Shown here piece after piece: positions 1 to 4,997 of a DNA stretch of 5,086 nt (its first letter is position 1; each line of letters opens with the position of its first letter). Under the pieces are notes generated by a model that was not told where the DNA came from, did not search any database, and saw nothing but the letters and a program-made list of their open reading frames with translations. The position numbers and the translations under genes are program-made. This DNA is from Candidatus Avimicrobium faecavium (GTDB taxonomy: Bacteria; Bacillota; Clostridia; Oscillospirales; Ruminococcaceae): assembly GCA_904419105.1 (NCBI GenBank), contig CAJFQR010000092.1, forward strand, positions 1 through 5,086. Reading direction: 5' to 3'.

Positions 1-35
1 GGAGTATATCTCTTGTTCGGTATTCCTTTTGGCAT
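1..35 (-). CDS. IS3-family transposase OrfA, N-terminal 11 codons (partial)
   Basis: An ATG at 35-33 opens a minus-strand frame reading MPKGIPNKRYT before the window ends. This matches the start I remember for OrfA proteins of IS3-family elements in clostridia, which carry an N-terminal helix-turn-helix that binds the element's ends. In this family OrfA normally overlaps a downstream OrfB (DDE integrase) and a programmed frameshift makes the fusion transposase; none of that can be seen here. A possible ribosome binding site, GGGGTG at 48-43, lies 7 nt upstream. It sits inside the stem of the large hairpin at 42-90. Eleven residues are weak evidence alone; the support comes from the adjacent IS-like terminus. 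Confidence 0.6.
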   Translation of the reverse strand, partial: MPKGIPNKRYT

Positions 36-41
36 AGTAAA

Positions 42-90
42 GCACCCCACTTGTTATTCAGTATAACATACTGTCTAACAAATGGGGTGC
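42..90. repeat. Long imperfect inverted repeat (hairpin) just inside the IS end
   Basis: The arms pair in three blocks. GCACCCCA (42-49) pairs with TGGGGTGC (83-90), TTGTTA (51-56) with TAACAA (76-81), and CAGTAT (59-64) with ATACTG (68-73). The blocks are separated by one 1x1 mismatch (50/82) and one 2x2 mismatch (57-58/74-75), with a 3-nt loop (65-67). This gives 20 base pairs across 49 bases, far beyond chance. Neither side has a strong T-run (only TTTAC in the minus direction), so it is a poor candidate for an intrinsic terminator. In minus-strand RNA the inner-side arm contains the GGGGTG ribosome binding site of the transposase. This fits the known strategy by which insertion sequences block translation from read-through transcripts. 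Confidence 0.85.
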
Positions 91-130
91 AGTTCAGGGG
101 GGTCTGTCCGTTTTTTGTGTTTTTATGAGG

Positions 131-2371
131 TCAGCGGCTGGCCCTGTAGTAGTTGATCAGACAGCCGTCGGCGAGGATCTGGCGCTCCTCCTCGGTGAGA
201 GGGCCGGTGGAGAGGTGGAGTTCGGCGACCGAGCCGTCCTCGTGTACGGCGTAGGCCGGGAAGGCCTCGGCACCGGCGAGCAGCGCCGCCCGGACACCGG
301 GCAGGAACACCCAGTCGCCGAGAGCAAGCTCCTCCCCGTCCGGCAGCAGCAGCGGGAGCATGCCCCAGTTGATGCAGTTGGAGCGGTAGCGCTTGGTGGC
401 GTACTCCCGGGCGAAGTTGGCGGCGCCGCCGAGCACCCGCTGGCAGCTGGCCGCCTGCTCCCGGGCGGAGCCGTCACCGGGCTTGATGGCGAAGATGGCG
501 GAGCCGATGTCGGCGGCGGCCAGATCGGCCGGCACACCGGCGGCGGCCAGGACTTCGGCCACGGCGGCAAGTTCCGGGGCCAGCTCGCCGTCCCGGCGGC
601 GGAGCTCCAGCGCGTGCACCGACTTGGCCCGGGGGACATAGTCCGGATCCTTGCGGGAGAGGGCGAACTCGGCCAGGCGCAGCGGGTTGGAGCGGTAGGA
701 AGAGGTCTCCCCGGAGGGGATCAGCTCATCGGTGGTGGTCACCGGGTCGGTGATGTGGCTGACCACCTTCACCAGCAGGTCGTCGGTGAGAGCGGGCTGC
801 TCCGGCCAGTCCTTGATGTTCGGGCCGAAGCGGAGCTCGTAGTCCGGCTCGGGGCGGCCCCAGCCGTTGTAGACCCGGTTGGCGTAGACGCCGGTGTCGA
901 AGGTATAGAGCGGGATAGCCGGATCCTCGGTGAGGACCTCATCGGCGGCGGTGAGGATCCCGCCGTTTGCCGCGGTGGCGGCGATGGAGCGGGCGTCCAT
1001 CAGGGCGACGCCGGCCATCTGGCCCTCGCCGGGCTTGGAGCCCTCCCGGTTCGGGAAGTTGCGGGTGGTGTGGCGGATGGACAGCTCCCCGTTGGCGGGG
1101 GTGTCCCCGGCGCCGAAGCAGGGCCCGCAGAAGCTCTCCCGGAAGATGGCCCCGGCGCTTACCAGATCGGCGACGGCGCCGTTTTTCACCAGCTCGAGGT
1201 AGGTGGGCAGGCTGTCCGGGTAGACCGACAGGCGGAACTCCCCGCTGCCGCAGCTCCTGCCCCGAAGGATCGCGGCGGCGGCGCAGACGCTCTCATAGGT
1301 GCCGCCGGCACAGCCGGCGATGATGCCCTGGTCCACCCGGATCTGCCCATCCGGGCCGATCTTGCGCAGCAGGTCCAGGGTCGCGCCGGTGAGCTGGGCG
1401 TTGGCGGCGTCCTCGGCGGCGGCCAGCAGGCGCTCGGGGTGGGCCTTCAGCTCCCGGATCGGCAGTGCGTTGGACGGGTGCATCGGCAGGGCGATCATCG
1501 GCTCGATGGCGGACAGGTCGATCTCGATGACCCGGTCGTACCAGGCGCCGTCCTCCGGATCGAGGCGCTTATAGTCCTCCGGGCGGTGGTGGATGGCCAG
1601 GTACTCCTCGGTCTTTTCATCGGTGCGCCAGATGCTGGACCAGCAGGTGGTCTCGGTGGTCATACAGTCGATGGCGTTGCGGGCGTCCATCGAGAGGGTG
1701 GAGACACCGGGGCCGATGAACTCGAGGACCCGGTTTTTCACAAAGCCGGAGGCATAGGTGGCACCGACCAGCGCCAGCGCCACATCGTGAGGGCCGGCGC
1801 CGGGGCGGAGTTTTCCGGTGAGATAGACCGCCACCACCTCCGGGACGGCGACCTCATAGGGGCGGCCGATCATCTGCTTGGCGAGCTCGCCGCCGCCTTC
1901 GCCGACGCCCATCGTGCCCAGCGCCCCGTAGCGGGTGTGGGAATCGGAGGCGAGGATCATCTTCCCGCAGCCGGCCATCATCTCCCGGTTGTAGCTGTGG
2001 ATCACCGCCACCGCCGGGGGCACATAGATGCCGCCGTATTTGTGGGCGGCGGAGAGGGCGAACTGGTGGTCGTCCTCGTTGATGGTGCCGCCGACGGCGC
2101 AGAGGGTGTTGTGGCAGTTGGTGAACACCGTCGGCACCGGCAGCCGCTCAAGGCCGGAGGCCCGGGCGGTCTGCAGGATGCCCACATAGGTAATGTCGTG
2201 GGTGGCAAGGGAGTCGAATTTGATGCGGAGCATCTCCGGGTCGGCGGAGCCGTTGTGTGCCTGGAGGATGCGCCAGGCGATGGTGCCGCGGCGGGCCTCC
2301 TCCTTCGGGCGGGGGCCAACGGCGGAAAGGCGGCCGTCCACCAGGAAGGCGCCGGTTTCATGCAGTTTCAA
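131..2371 (-). CDS. acn: Aconitase-family hydratase (probable aconitate hydratase)
   Basis: This probably interconverts citrate and isocitrate through cis-aconitate, in the cytoplasm, using a [4Fe-4S] cluster. The 746-residue protein has full aconitase architecture. DSHT at 143-146 is followed by a Gly-rich GTMGVGEGGGE. The three likely cluster ligands are Cys354 (IIAGCAGGTYE) and Cys415/Cys418 (FCGPC). RNFPNREGS at 437-445 matches the substrate-loop arginine motif, and the C-terminal swivel domain has GDGSAREQ at 632-639. The serine and arginine flanking Ala636 match catalytic Ser642 and Arg644 of mitochondrial aconitase; Ser643 is Ala here. The usual SCTN around the first cysteine is GCAG. 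Length and motif variants suggest the short clostridial/YbhJ-like subfamily rather than AcnA or AcnB, so another hydratase substrate is possible, although the neighbours argue for citrate. The start is TTG at 2371, behind AAGGAGG. It is the second gene after isocitrate dehydrogenase, 35 nt downstream. Confidence 0.92.
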   Translation of the reverse strand: MKLHETGAFLVDGRLSAVGPRPKEEARRGTIAWRILQAHNGSADPEMLRIKFDSLATHDITYVGILQTARASGLERLPVPTVFTNCHNTLCAVGGTINEDDHQFALSAAHKYGGIYVPPAVAVIHSYNREMMAGCGKMILASDSHTRYGALGTMGVGEGGGELAKQMIGRPYEVAVPEVVAVYLTGKLRPGAGPHDVALALVGATYASGFVKNRVLEFIGPGVSTLSMDARNAIDCMTTETTCWSSIWRTDEKTEEYLAIHHRPEDYKRLDPEDGAWYDRVIEIDLSAIEPMIALPMHPSNALPIRELKAHPERLLAAAEDAANAQLTGATLDLLRKIGPDGQIRVDQGIIAGCAGGTYESVCAAAAILRGRSCGSGEFRLSVYPDSLPTYLELVKNGAVADLVSAGAIFRESFCGPCFGAGDTPANGELSIRHTTRNFPNREGSKPGEGQMAGVALMDARSIAATAANGGILTAADEVLTEDPAIPLYTFDTGVYANRVYNGWGRPEPDYELRFGPNIKDWPEQPALTDDLLVKVVSHITDPVTTTDELIPSGETSSYRSNPLRLAEFALSRKDPDYVPRAKSVHALELRRRDGELAPELAAVAEVLAAAGVPADLAAADIGSAIFAIKPGDGSAREQAASCQRVLGGAANFAREYATKRYRSNCINWGMLPLLLPDGEELALGDWVFLPGVRAALLAGAEAFPAYAVHEDGSVAELHLSTGPLTEEERQILADGCLINYYRASR

Positions 2372-2377
2372 TGGGGG

Positions 2378-2386
2378 TCCCTCCTT
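2378..2386 (-). promoter_or_regulatory. Ribosome binding site that sets the aconitase start at TTG
   Basis: Minus-strand AAGGAGGGA lies 6 nt before TTG at 2371-2369, an excellent Shine-Dalgarno match at normal spacing. The frame is also open upstream to a GTG at 2410-2408, which overlaps the stop of the dehydrogenase gene (GTGA) and would add 13 residues. That GTG has only a distant GAGG about 16 nt upstream. The extra residues would be largely encoded by the ribosome binding site itself, so TTG is the better start. Confidence 0.8.
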
Positions 2387-2406
2387 CTCTATTTCCCGGG
2401 AAAGGC

Positions 2407-3399
2407 TCACAGCCGGGCGGCTACGGCCTCGGTGAATGCGGTGGTGGAGGCCTGCCCGCCGACATCGGCGGTGACCGTCTTCCCCTCCCGCAGGACGGCG
2501 AAGATGGCCTCCTCCAGACGGGCGGCCTTGTCCGCCATGCCCAGATCCCGGAGCATCATGCCGAAGGCCAGCAGCAGCGCCGTCGGGTTGGCCTTGTTCT
2601 GACCGGCGATGTCCGGGGCGGAACCGTGCACCGCCTCGTAGATGCGCACCGTATCGCCGATGTTCGCCGACGGGGCAAAGCCGAGGCCGCCAACCAGCCC
2701 GGCACAGAGGTCGCTGATGATGTCGCCGTAGAGGTTCGGGGCCACCAGCACATCGAACTGGGCCGGATCCTGGACGAGCTTCATGCAGAAGGCGTCGATG
2801 ATGACATCATTGGCCTCGAGCTCGGGGTACTCCTCCGCCACCTTGCGGAAGGAGCGGAGGAAGAGGCCGTCGGTGAGCTTCTGAATGTTGGCCTTGTGGA
2901 TGCAGGTGACCTTTTTGCGGCCGTTTTTCCGGGCGTAGTCAAAGGCGAAGCGGCAGATGCGCTCGCTGGCCTCCCGGGTGATGAGCTTGACGCCGTTTGC
3001 GATGTCGTCGGTGACCATATACTCGATGCCCTTGTAGAGGTCCTCGGTGTTCTCCCGGACGATGACCAGATCCACATCTGAGTACCGGGTGACGACGCCT
3101 GGCACCGACTGCACCGGGCGCAGGTTGGCATAGGTGGTGAACATCTGGCGCAGCATCACATTGACGCTGCGGAAGCCCCCGCCGATGGGGGTGGCGGTGG
3201 GGCCCTTGAGCGCCCAGCCGCTGGCGGTCACCGCCTGCTCCAGGCCGGGCTGGAGCAGGGCGCCGGTCTCGGCGGCGTATTCGGCGCCGGCCTCATAGGT
3301 CTCCCACTCGATGCCGGTGCCCAGCGCCTCGGACAGACGGGTGACGCTGCCCACGATCTCACGGCCGATGCCGTCTCCGGGAATGAGTACTGCCTTCAT
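2407..3399 (-). CDS. icd: NAD-type isocitrate dehydrogenase
   Basis: This oxidatively decarboxylates isocitrate to 2-oxoglutarate, probably with NAD+, in the cytoplasm. It is a 330-residue member of the isocitrate/isopropylmalate dehydrogenase family. PGDGIG is at 7-12. The isocitrate-binding SxNxxLR is at 78-84, with Arg94 in ANLRP and Arg115 in VRENTED. Tyr122 and Lys169 (HKANI) are the probable catalytic pair. Asp202, Asp226 and Asp230 (NLYGDIISD) are the metal ligands. The Ser-x-Asn motif marks isocitrate rather than isopropylmalate specificity. HGSAPDIAGQ at 258-267 has Asp-Ile where E. coli NADP-dependent Icd has Lys-Tyr, which indicates NAD+. Similarity to the alpha subunit of mitochondrial IDH3 is evident over the whole length. 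The ATG at 3399 has AAAGGGG 6 nt upstream and a near-consensus promoter beyond that. The gene is first in a two-gene operon with the aconitase. Homoisocitrate dehydrogenase is a less likely alternative. Confidence 0.94.
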   Translation of the reverse strand: MKAVLIPGDGIGREIVGSVTRLSEALGTGIEWETYEAGAEYAAETGALLQPGLEQAVTASGWALKGPTATPIGGGFRSVNVMLRQMFTTYANLRPVQSVPGVVTRYSDVDLVIVRENTEDLYKGIEYMVTDDIANGVKLITREASERICRFAFDYARKNGRKKVTCIHKANIQKLTDGLFLRSFRKVAEEYPELEANDVIIDAFCMKLVQDPAQFDVLVAPNLYGDIISDLCAGLVGGLGFAPSANIGDTVRIYEAVHGSAPDIAGQNKANPTALLLAFGMMLRDLGMADKAARLEEAIFAVLREGKTVTADVGGQASTTAFTEAVAARL

Positions 3400-3405
3400 A
3401 GTTTT

Positions 3406-3412
3406 CCCCTTT
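3406..3412 (-). promoter_or_regulatory. Ribosome binding site of the isocitrate dehydrogenase gene
   Basis: Minus-strand AAAGGGG lies 6 nt before the ATG at 3399-3397. It starts two bases after the base of the leader hairpin at 3415-3432, so folding of the leader could affect ribosome access. Confidence 0.75.
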
Positions 3413-3414
3413 CC

Positions 3415-3438
3415 CCGCCGGGTCCCCGGCGGTCCCGC
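3415..3438 (-). promoter_or_regulatory. GC-rich hairpin with a competing fold in the icd leader RNA
   Basis: CCGCCGGG (3415-3422) and CCCGGCGG (3425-3432) are perfect 8-base complements separated by TC, so the RNA can form a 7-bp stem with a tetraloop. The 4-bp pair GCGG (3429-3432) with CCGC (3435-3438) shares bases with that stem and cannot form at the same time. No T-run follows, so this is not an intrinsic terminator. It lies directly upstream of the ribosome binding site, about 55-70 nt into the predicted leader. A role in mRNA stability or translational control is possible, but nothing in the sequence identifies a ligand or protein. Confidence 0.5.
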
Positions 3439-3493
3439 AATCCGTGTGAAAATGCAGGATTTTTGTAATAGACTTGCACTGTCATTTGAAAAT

Positions 3494-3522
3494 AGTATAC
3501 TGGCTTAAAGCCGGCTTGTCAA
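3494..3522 (-). promoter_or_regulatory. Sigma-70/SigA-type promoter for icd-acn
   Basis: On the minus strand, TTGACA (3522-3517) and TATACT (3499-3494) are separated by exactly 17 bp. The -35 is perfect and the -10 has one mismatch to TATAAT. Transcription should start near 3487, giving a leader of roughly 88 nt before the ATG at 3399. The spacer is unusual: it carries overlapping palindromes (3502-3517), described as a separate feature. No other promoter is evident before the aconitase gene, so this one probably drives both genes. Confidence 0.87.
3502..3517. promoter_or_regulatory. Overlapping palindromes inside the icd promoter spacer (candidate operator)
   Basis: Minus-strand reading from 3517 gives AAGCCGGCTTTAAGCC. 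It contains a perfect 10-bp palindrome, AAGCCGGCTT (3508-3517), overlapping a second dyad, GGCTT-T-AAGCC (3502-3512). AAGCC/GGCTT therefore occurs three times within 16 bp, filling nearly all of the spacer between -35 and -10. A protein bound here would block RNA polymerase. I do not recognise it as a CcpC, CcpA or CodY site, so the operator role is inferred from position and symmetry only. Confidence 0.45.
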
Positions 3523-3584
3523 CGAAAAAGCGCCGGTATGGCCTATTTACGGAATGTTACACAAAAATTTCCCGCGGCGGCGCC

Positions 3585-3613
3585 TTGACAGTGGCGCAAT
3601 TTTCCGCTACAAT
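3585..3613 (+). promoter_or_regulatory. Sigma-70/SigA-type promoter for citrate synthase
   Basis: TTGACA (3585-3590) and TACAAT (3608-3613) are separated by exactly 17 bp, with a single mismatch to consensus overall. The predicted start of transcription is near 3620, leaving a leader of about 45 nt before the ATG at 3665. This promoter is back to back with the icd-acn promoter: 62 bp (3523-3584) separate the two -35 boxes. Confidence 0.87.
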
Positions 3614-3647
3614 AGCAGCATCTATTTTATCAAGCCAAAGCGAATGG

Positions 3648-3654
3648 AAAGGAG
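3648..3654 (+). promoter_or_regulatory. Ribosome binding site that sets the citrate synthase start
   Basis: AAAGGAG is followed after 10 nt by the ATG at 3665. An in-frame ATG at 3644 lies before this site and has no Shine-Dalgarno sequence of its own. It would add seven residues encoded by the ribosome binding site, so 3665 is preferred. Confidence 0.8.
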
Positions 3655-3664
3655 CTGTTTTTCG

Positions 3665-4936
3665 ATGGCATCTGTCTCTGCCCATACCCCCCTGCGGGAG
3701 GCGATGCAGGCCCTCACCAACGAGTACCTGGACCGCTGCGCTCTCCGGCCGACGCCGGAGCAGATGGATGGGGTCAAGCGCGGCCTGCGCAACCCCGACG
3801 GCACCGGCGTACTGGCCGGGGTGACCCGGGTATCCCAAGTGGTGGGCACGCGACAGCGGCCGGACGGCTCCATCGAAGCCATACCCGGAAGGCTGCTCTA
3901 CCGGGGGATCGACATCGAGGAGCTGGCCAGCCATGCCGGCACCCGCCCCCTGTTTGAGGAGGCCTGCTGGCTGCTGCTGCTGGGGCGGCTGCCCACCGGC
4001 GAGGAGCTCCGGGAGTTCTGCGAGACGATCTCCCGGCGGCGGACACTGGCCGAGGGGCTGGACACCGGCACCTCCCCCGACCGTATGAACCGCATGGCCC
4101 GGGCGGTGCTGGCAATGCACGACCGGGACGACAATGCCGACTCGCTGGCGCCGGTGAACCTGCTGCGGCAGAGCTTTGATCTGATTGCGGCGATGCCGGG
4201 GATCATGCTGCCCTCCCCCTTCCTGGCGGAGACGGCGGGACTGAGCACCGCCGCGGCGATCCTGGCCCTCTCCCAGGGGAAACGGCCGACCAAGGAGGAG
4301 GTGGACCTGCTGGATTTGTGCCTGATGCTGCACGCCGACCACTCGTCCAACTGCTCCACCTTCGCCTGCCGGGTGATCTCCTCCTCCGGGGCGGACAGCT
4401 ATGCGGCCATCTCCGGGGCCATCGGGGCGCTGAAAGGACACAAGCATGGCGGCGCCAACCGCAGCGTGGCCCGGCAGATGCAGGAGATCCTGGCGGCCGT
4501 GGACGACCCCACCGACGAGGCGGCGATGCGGGACTACCTGGGCCGTGTGCTGGAGCGCCGGGCCGGGGACGGCACCGGGCTGATCTACGGGCTGGGGCAT
4601 GCGGTGTACACCATCTCCGATCCCCGGGCGGTGCTGCTCAAGCAGATGGCGGCGCCGCTGGCGGCAAAAAAGGGCTTCGGCCGGGAATTCGCGGCGCTGG
4701 AGGCGGTGGAGCACCTCGGGCCGGCGGTGCTGGCCGAGCGGCGGCCCGGCGGCAAGCCGGTGTGCGCCAATGTGGACCTCTACTCCGGGCTGATCTACCG
4801 GATGCTCGGCTTCCCGGACGAGCTCATCACGCCGCTCTTCGCGGTGGCCCGCACCCCCGGCTGGTGTGCCAACCGCATGGAGGAGGTGCTCTTCTCCGGG
4901 CGGATCATCCGGCCGGGGTACCGGTTCATCGGATGA
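3665..4936 (+). CDS. gltA: Citrate synthase (Si-type)
   Basis: This condenses oxaloacetate with acetyl-CoA to citrate, the entry step to the 2-oxoglutarate branch completed by the two divergent genes. The 423-residue protein carries all key residues of the family. His226 (HADHSSN) matches the oxaloacetate-binding His238 of pig citrate synthase. His261 (HKHGGAN), His312 (GLGHAVY) and Asp371 (NVDLYSG) match the catalytic triad His274, His320 and Asp375. The N-terminal half has the typical LLYRGIDIEELA (77-88) followed by the EEACWLLLLGRLPT helix and turn. It is a true citrate synthase fold, not the Re-type enzyme of some clostridia, which is related to isopropylmalate synthase. Some relatives are named citrate/2-methylcitrate synthase; no methylcitrate-cycle genes are nearby, so citrate is the likelier product. 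It has its own promoter and terminator and appears monocistronic. The start is ATG 3665, chosen from the ribosome binding site. Confidence 0.95.
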   Translation: MASVSAHTPLREAMQALTNEYLDRCALRPTPEQMDGVKRGLRNPDGTGVLAGVTRVSQVVGTRQRPDGSIEAIPGRLLYRGIDIEELASHAGTRPLFEEACWLLLLGRLPTGEELREFCETISRRRTLAEGLDTGTSPDRMNRMARAVLAMHDRDDNADSLAPVNLLRQSFDLIAAMPGIMLPSPFLAETAGLSTAAAILALSQGKRPTKEEVDLLDLCLMLHADHSSNCSTFACRVISSSGADSYAAISGAIGALKGHKHGGANRSVARQMQEILAAVDDPTDEAAMRDYLGRVLERRAGDGTGLIYGLGHAVYTISDPRAVLLKQMAAPLAAKKGFGREFAALEAVEHLGPAVLAERRPGGKPVCANVDLYSGLIYRMLGFPDELITPLFAVARTPGWCANRMEEVLFSGRIIRPGYRFIG

Positions 4937-4946
4937 GCGAACAGCG

Positions 4947-4978
4947 AAAAGGCCCTGCCAGGCGGCAGGGCCTTTTTT
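4947..4978. terminator. Intrinsic terminator, probably bidirectional, between citrate synthase and the HAD-like gene
   Basis: GGCCCTGCC (4951-4959) and GGCAGGGCC (4964-4972) form a perfect 9-bp GC-rich stem with a 4-nt loop (AGGC). A six-T run at 4973-4978 follows on the plus strand. AAAA at 4947-4950 extends the pairing and supplies a four-T run for transcripts from the minus strand. It begins 10 bases after the citrate synthase stop and also lies 19 bases beyond the stop of the convergent gene, so it can end both transcripts. Confidence 0.92.
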
Positions 4979-4980
4979 AT

Positions 4981-4994
4981 GCCCGCGAACGGGC
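4981..4994 (-). repeat. Small hairpin after the HAD-like gene
   Basis: GCCCG (4981-4985) pairs with CGGGC (4990-4994) around CGAA. In minus-strand RNA the loop reads UUCG. It lies 3 bases after the convergent gene's stop and before the main terminator. No T-run follows, so it may only help define the 3' end of that transcript, or be chance. Confidence 0.4.
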
Positions 4995-4997
4995 GGA

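Larger units (their letters stand above)
1..96 (-). mobile_element. End of an IS3-family (IS150-like) insertion sequence, running off the left edge
   Basis: Read on the minus strand, the element begins at about position 96 with TGAACTGCACCCCATTTGTT. This resembles the terminal repeat I remember for IS150-group IS3 elements, which starts TGTACTGCACCC. A transposase start follows about 60 bases further in, as expected for the upstream end of an IS3 element. The stretch is AT-rich compared with the very GC-rich genes beside it. The outer boundary is placed at the TG/CA dinucleotide typical of the family. Next to it is a run of G (97-102), so a short target duplication of G residues would be hard to recognise. 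The other end, most of the transposase and any matching duplication lie outside the window, so completeness cannot be judged. The family assignment comes from remembered terminus and transposase sequences, not a search. Confidence 0.72.

Noticed and set aside
42..90. The large hairpin as the intrinsic terminator of the aconitase operon
   Set aside because: Only TTTAC follows the stem in the minus direction and the loop-proximal part is AT-rich. Its location in an IS end with the transposase ribosome binding site explains it better.
2392..2403. Perfect 12-bp palindrome TTTCCCGGGAAA between icd and acn
   Set aside because: About one such palindrome is expected by chance in 5 kb. It has no loop or T-run and is not near a promoter.
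125..2602. Long plus-strand open frame of over 800 codons opposite the aconitase gene
   Set aside because: It is antisense to a well-supported gene, has the Gly/Ala/Val/Asp-rich low-complexity composition expected from the reverse of GC-biased codons, no recognisable domain and no ribosome binding site.
2257..3081. Plus-strand open frame opposite the isocitrate dehydrogenase gene
   Set aside because: Same antisense artefact; the opposite strand encodes conserved catalytic motifs over its full length.
3480..3494. CodY-like half-site (GAAAAT) near the icd transcription start, and a partner AATTTTC at 3598-3604 in the citrate synthase promoter
   Set aside because: Each matches only about 9 of 15 positions of the CodY consensus, too weak to report as a site.
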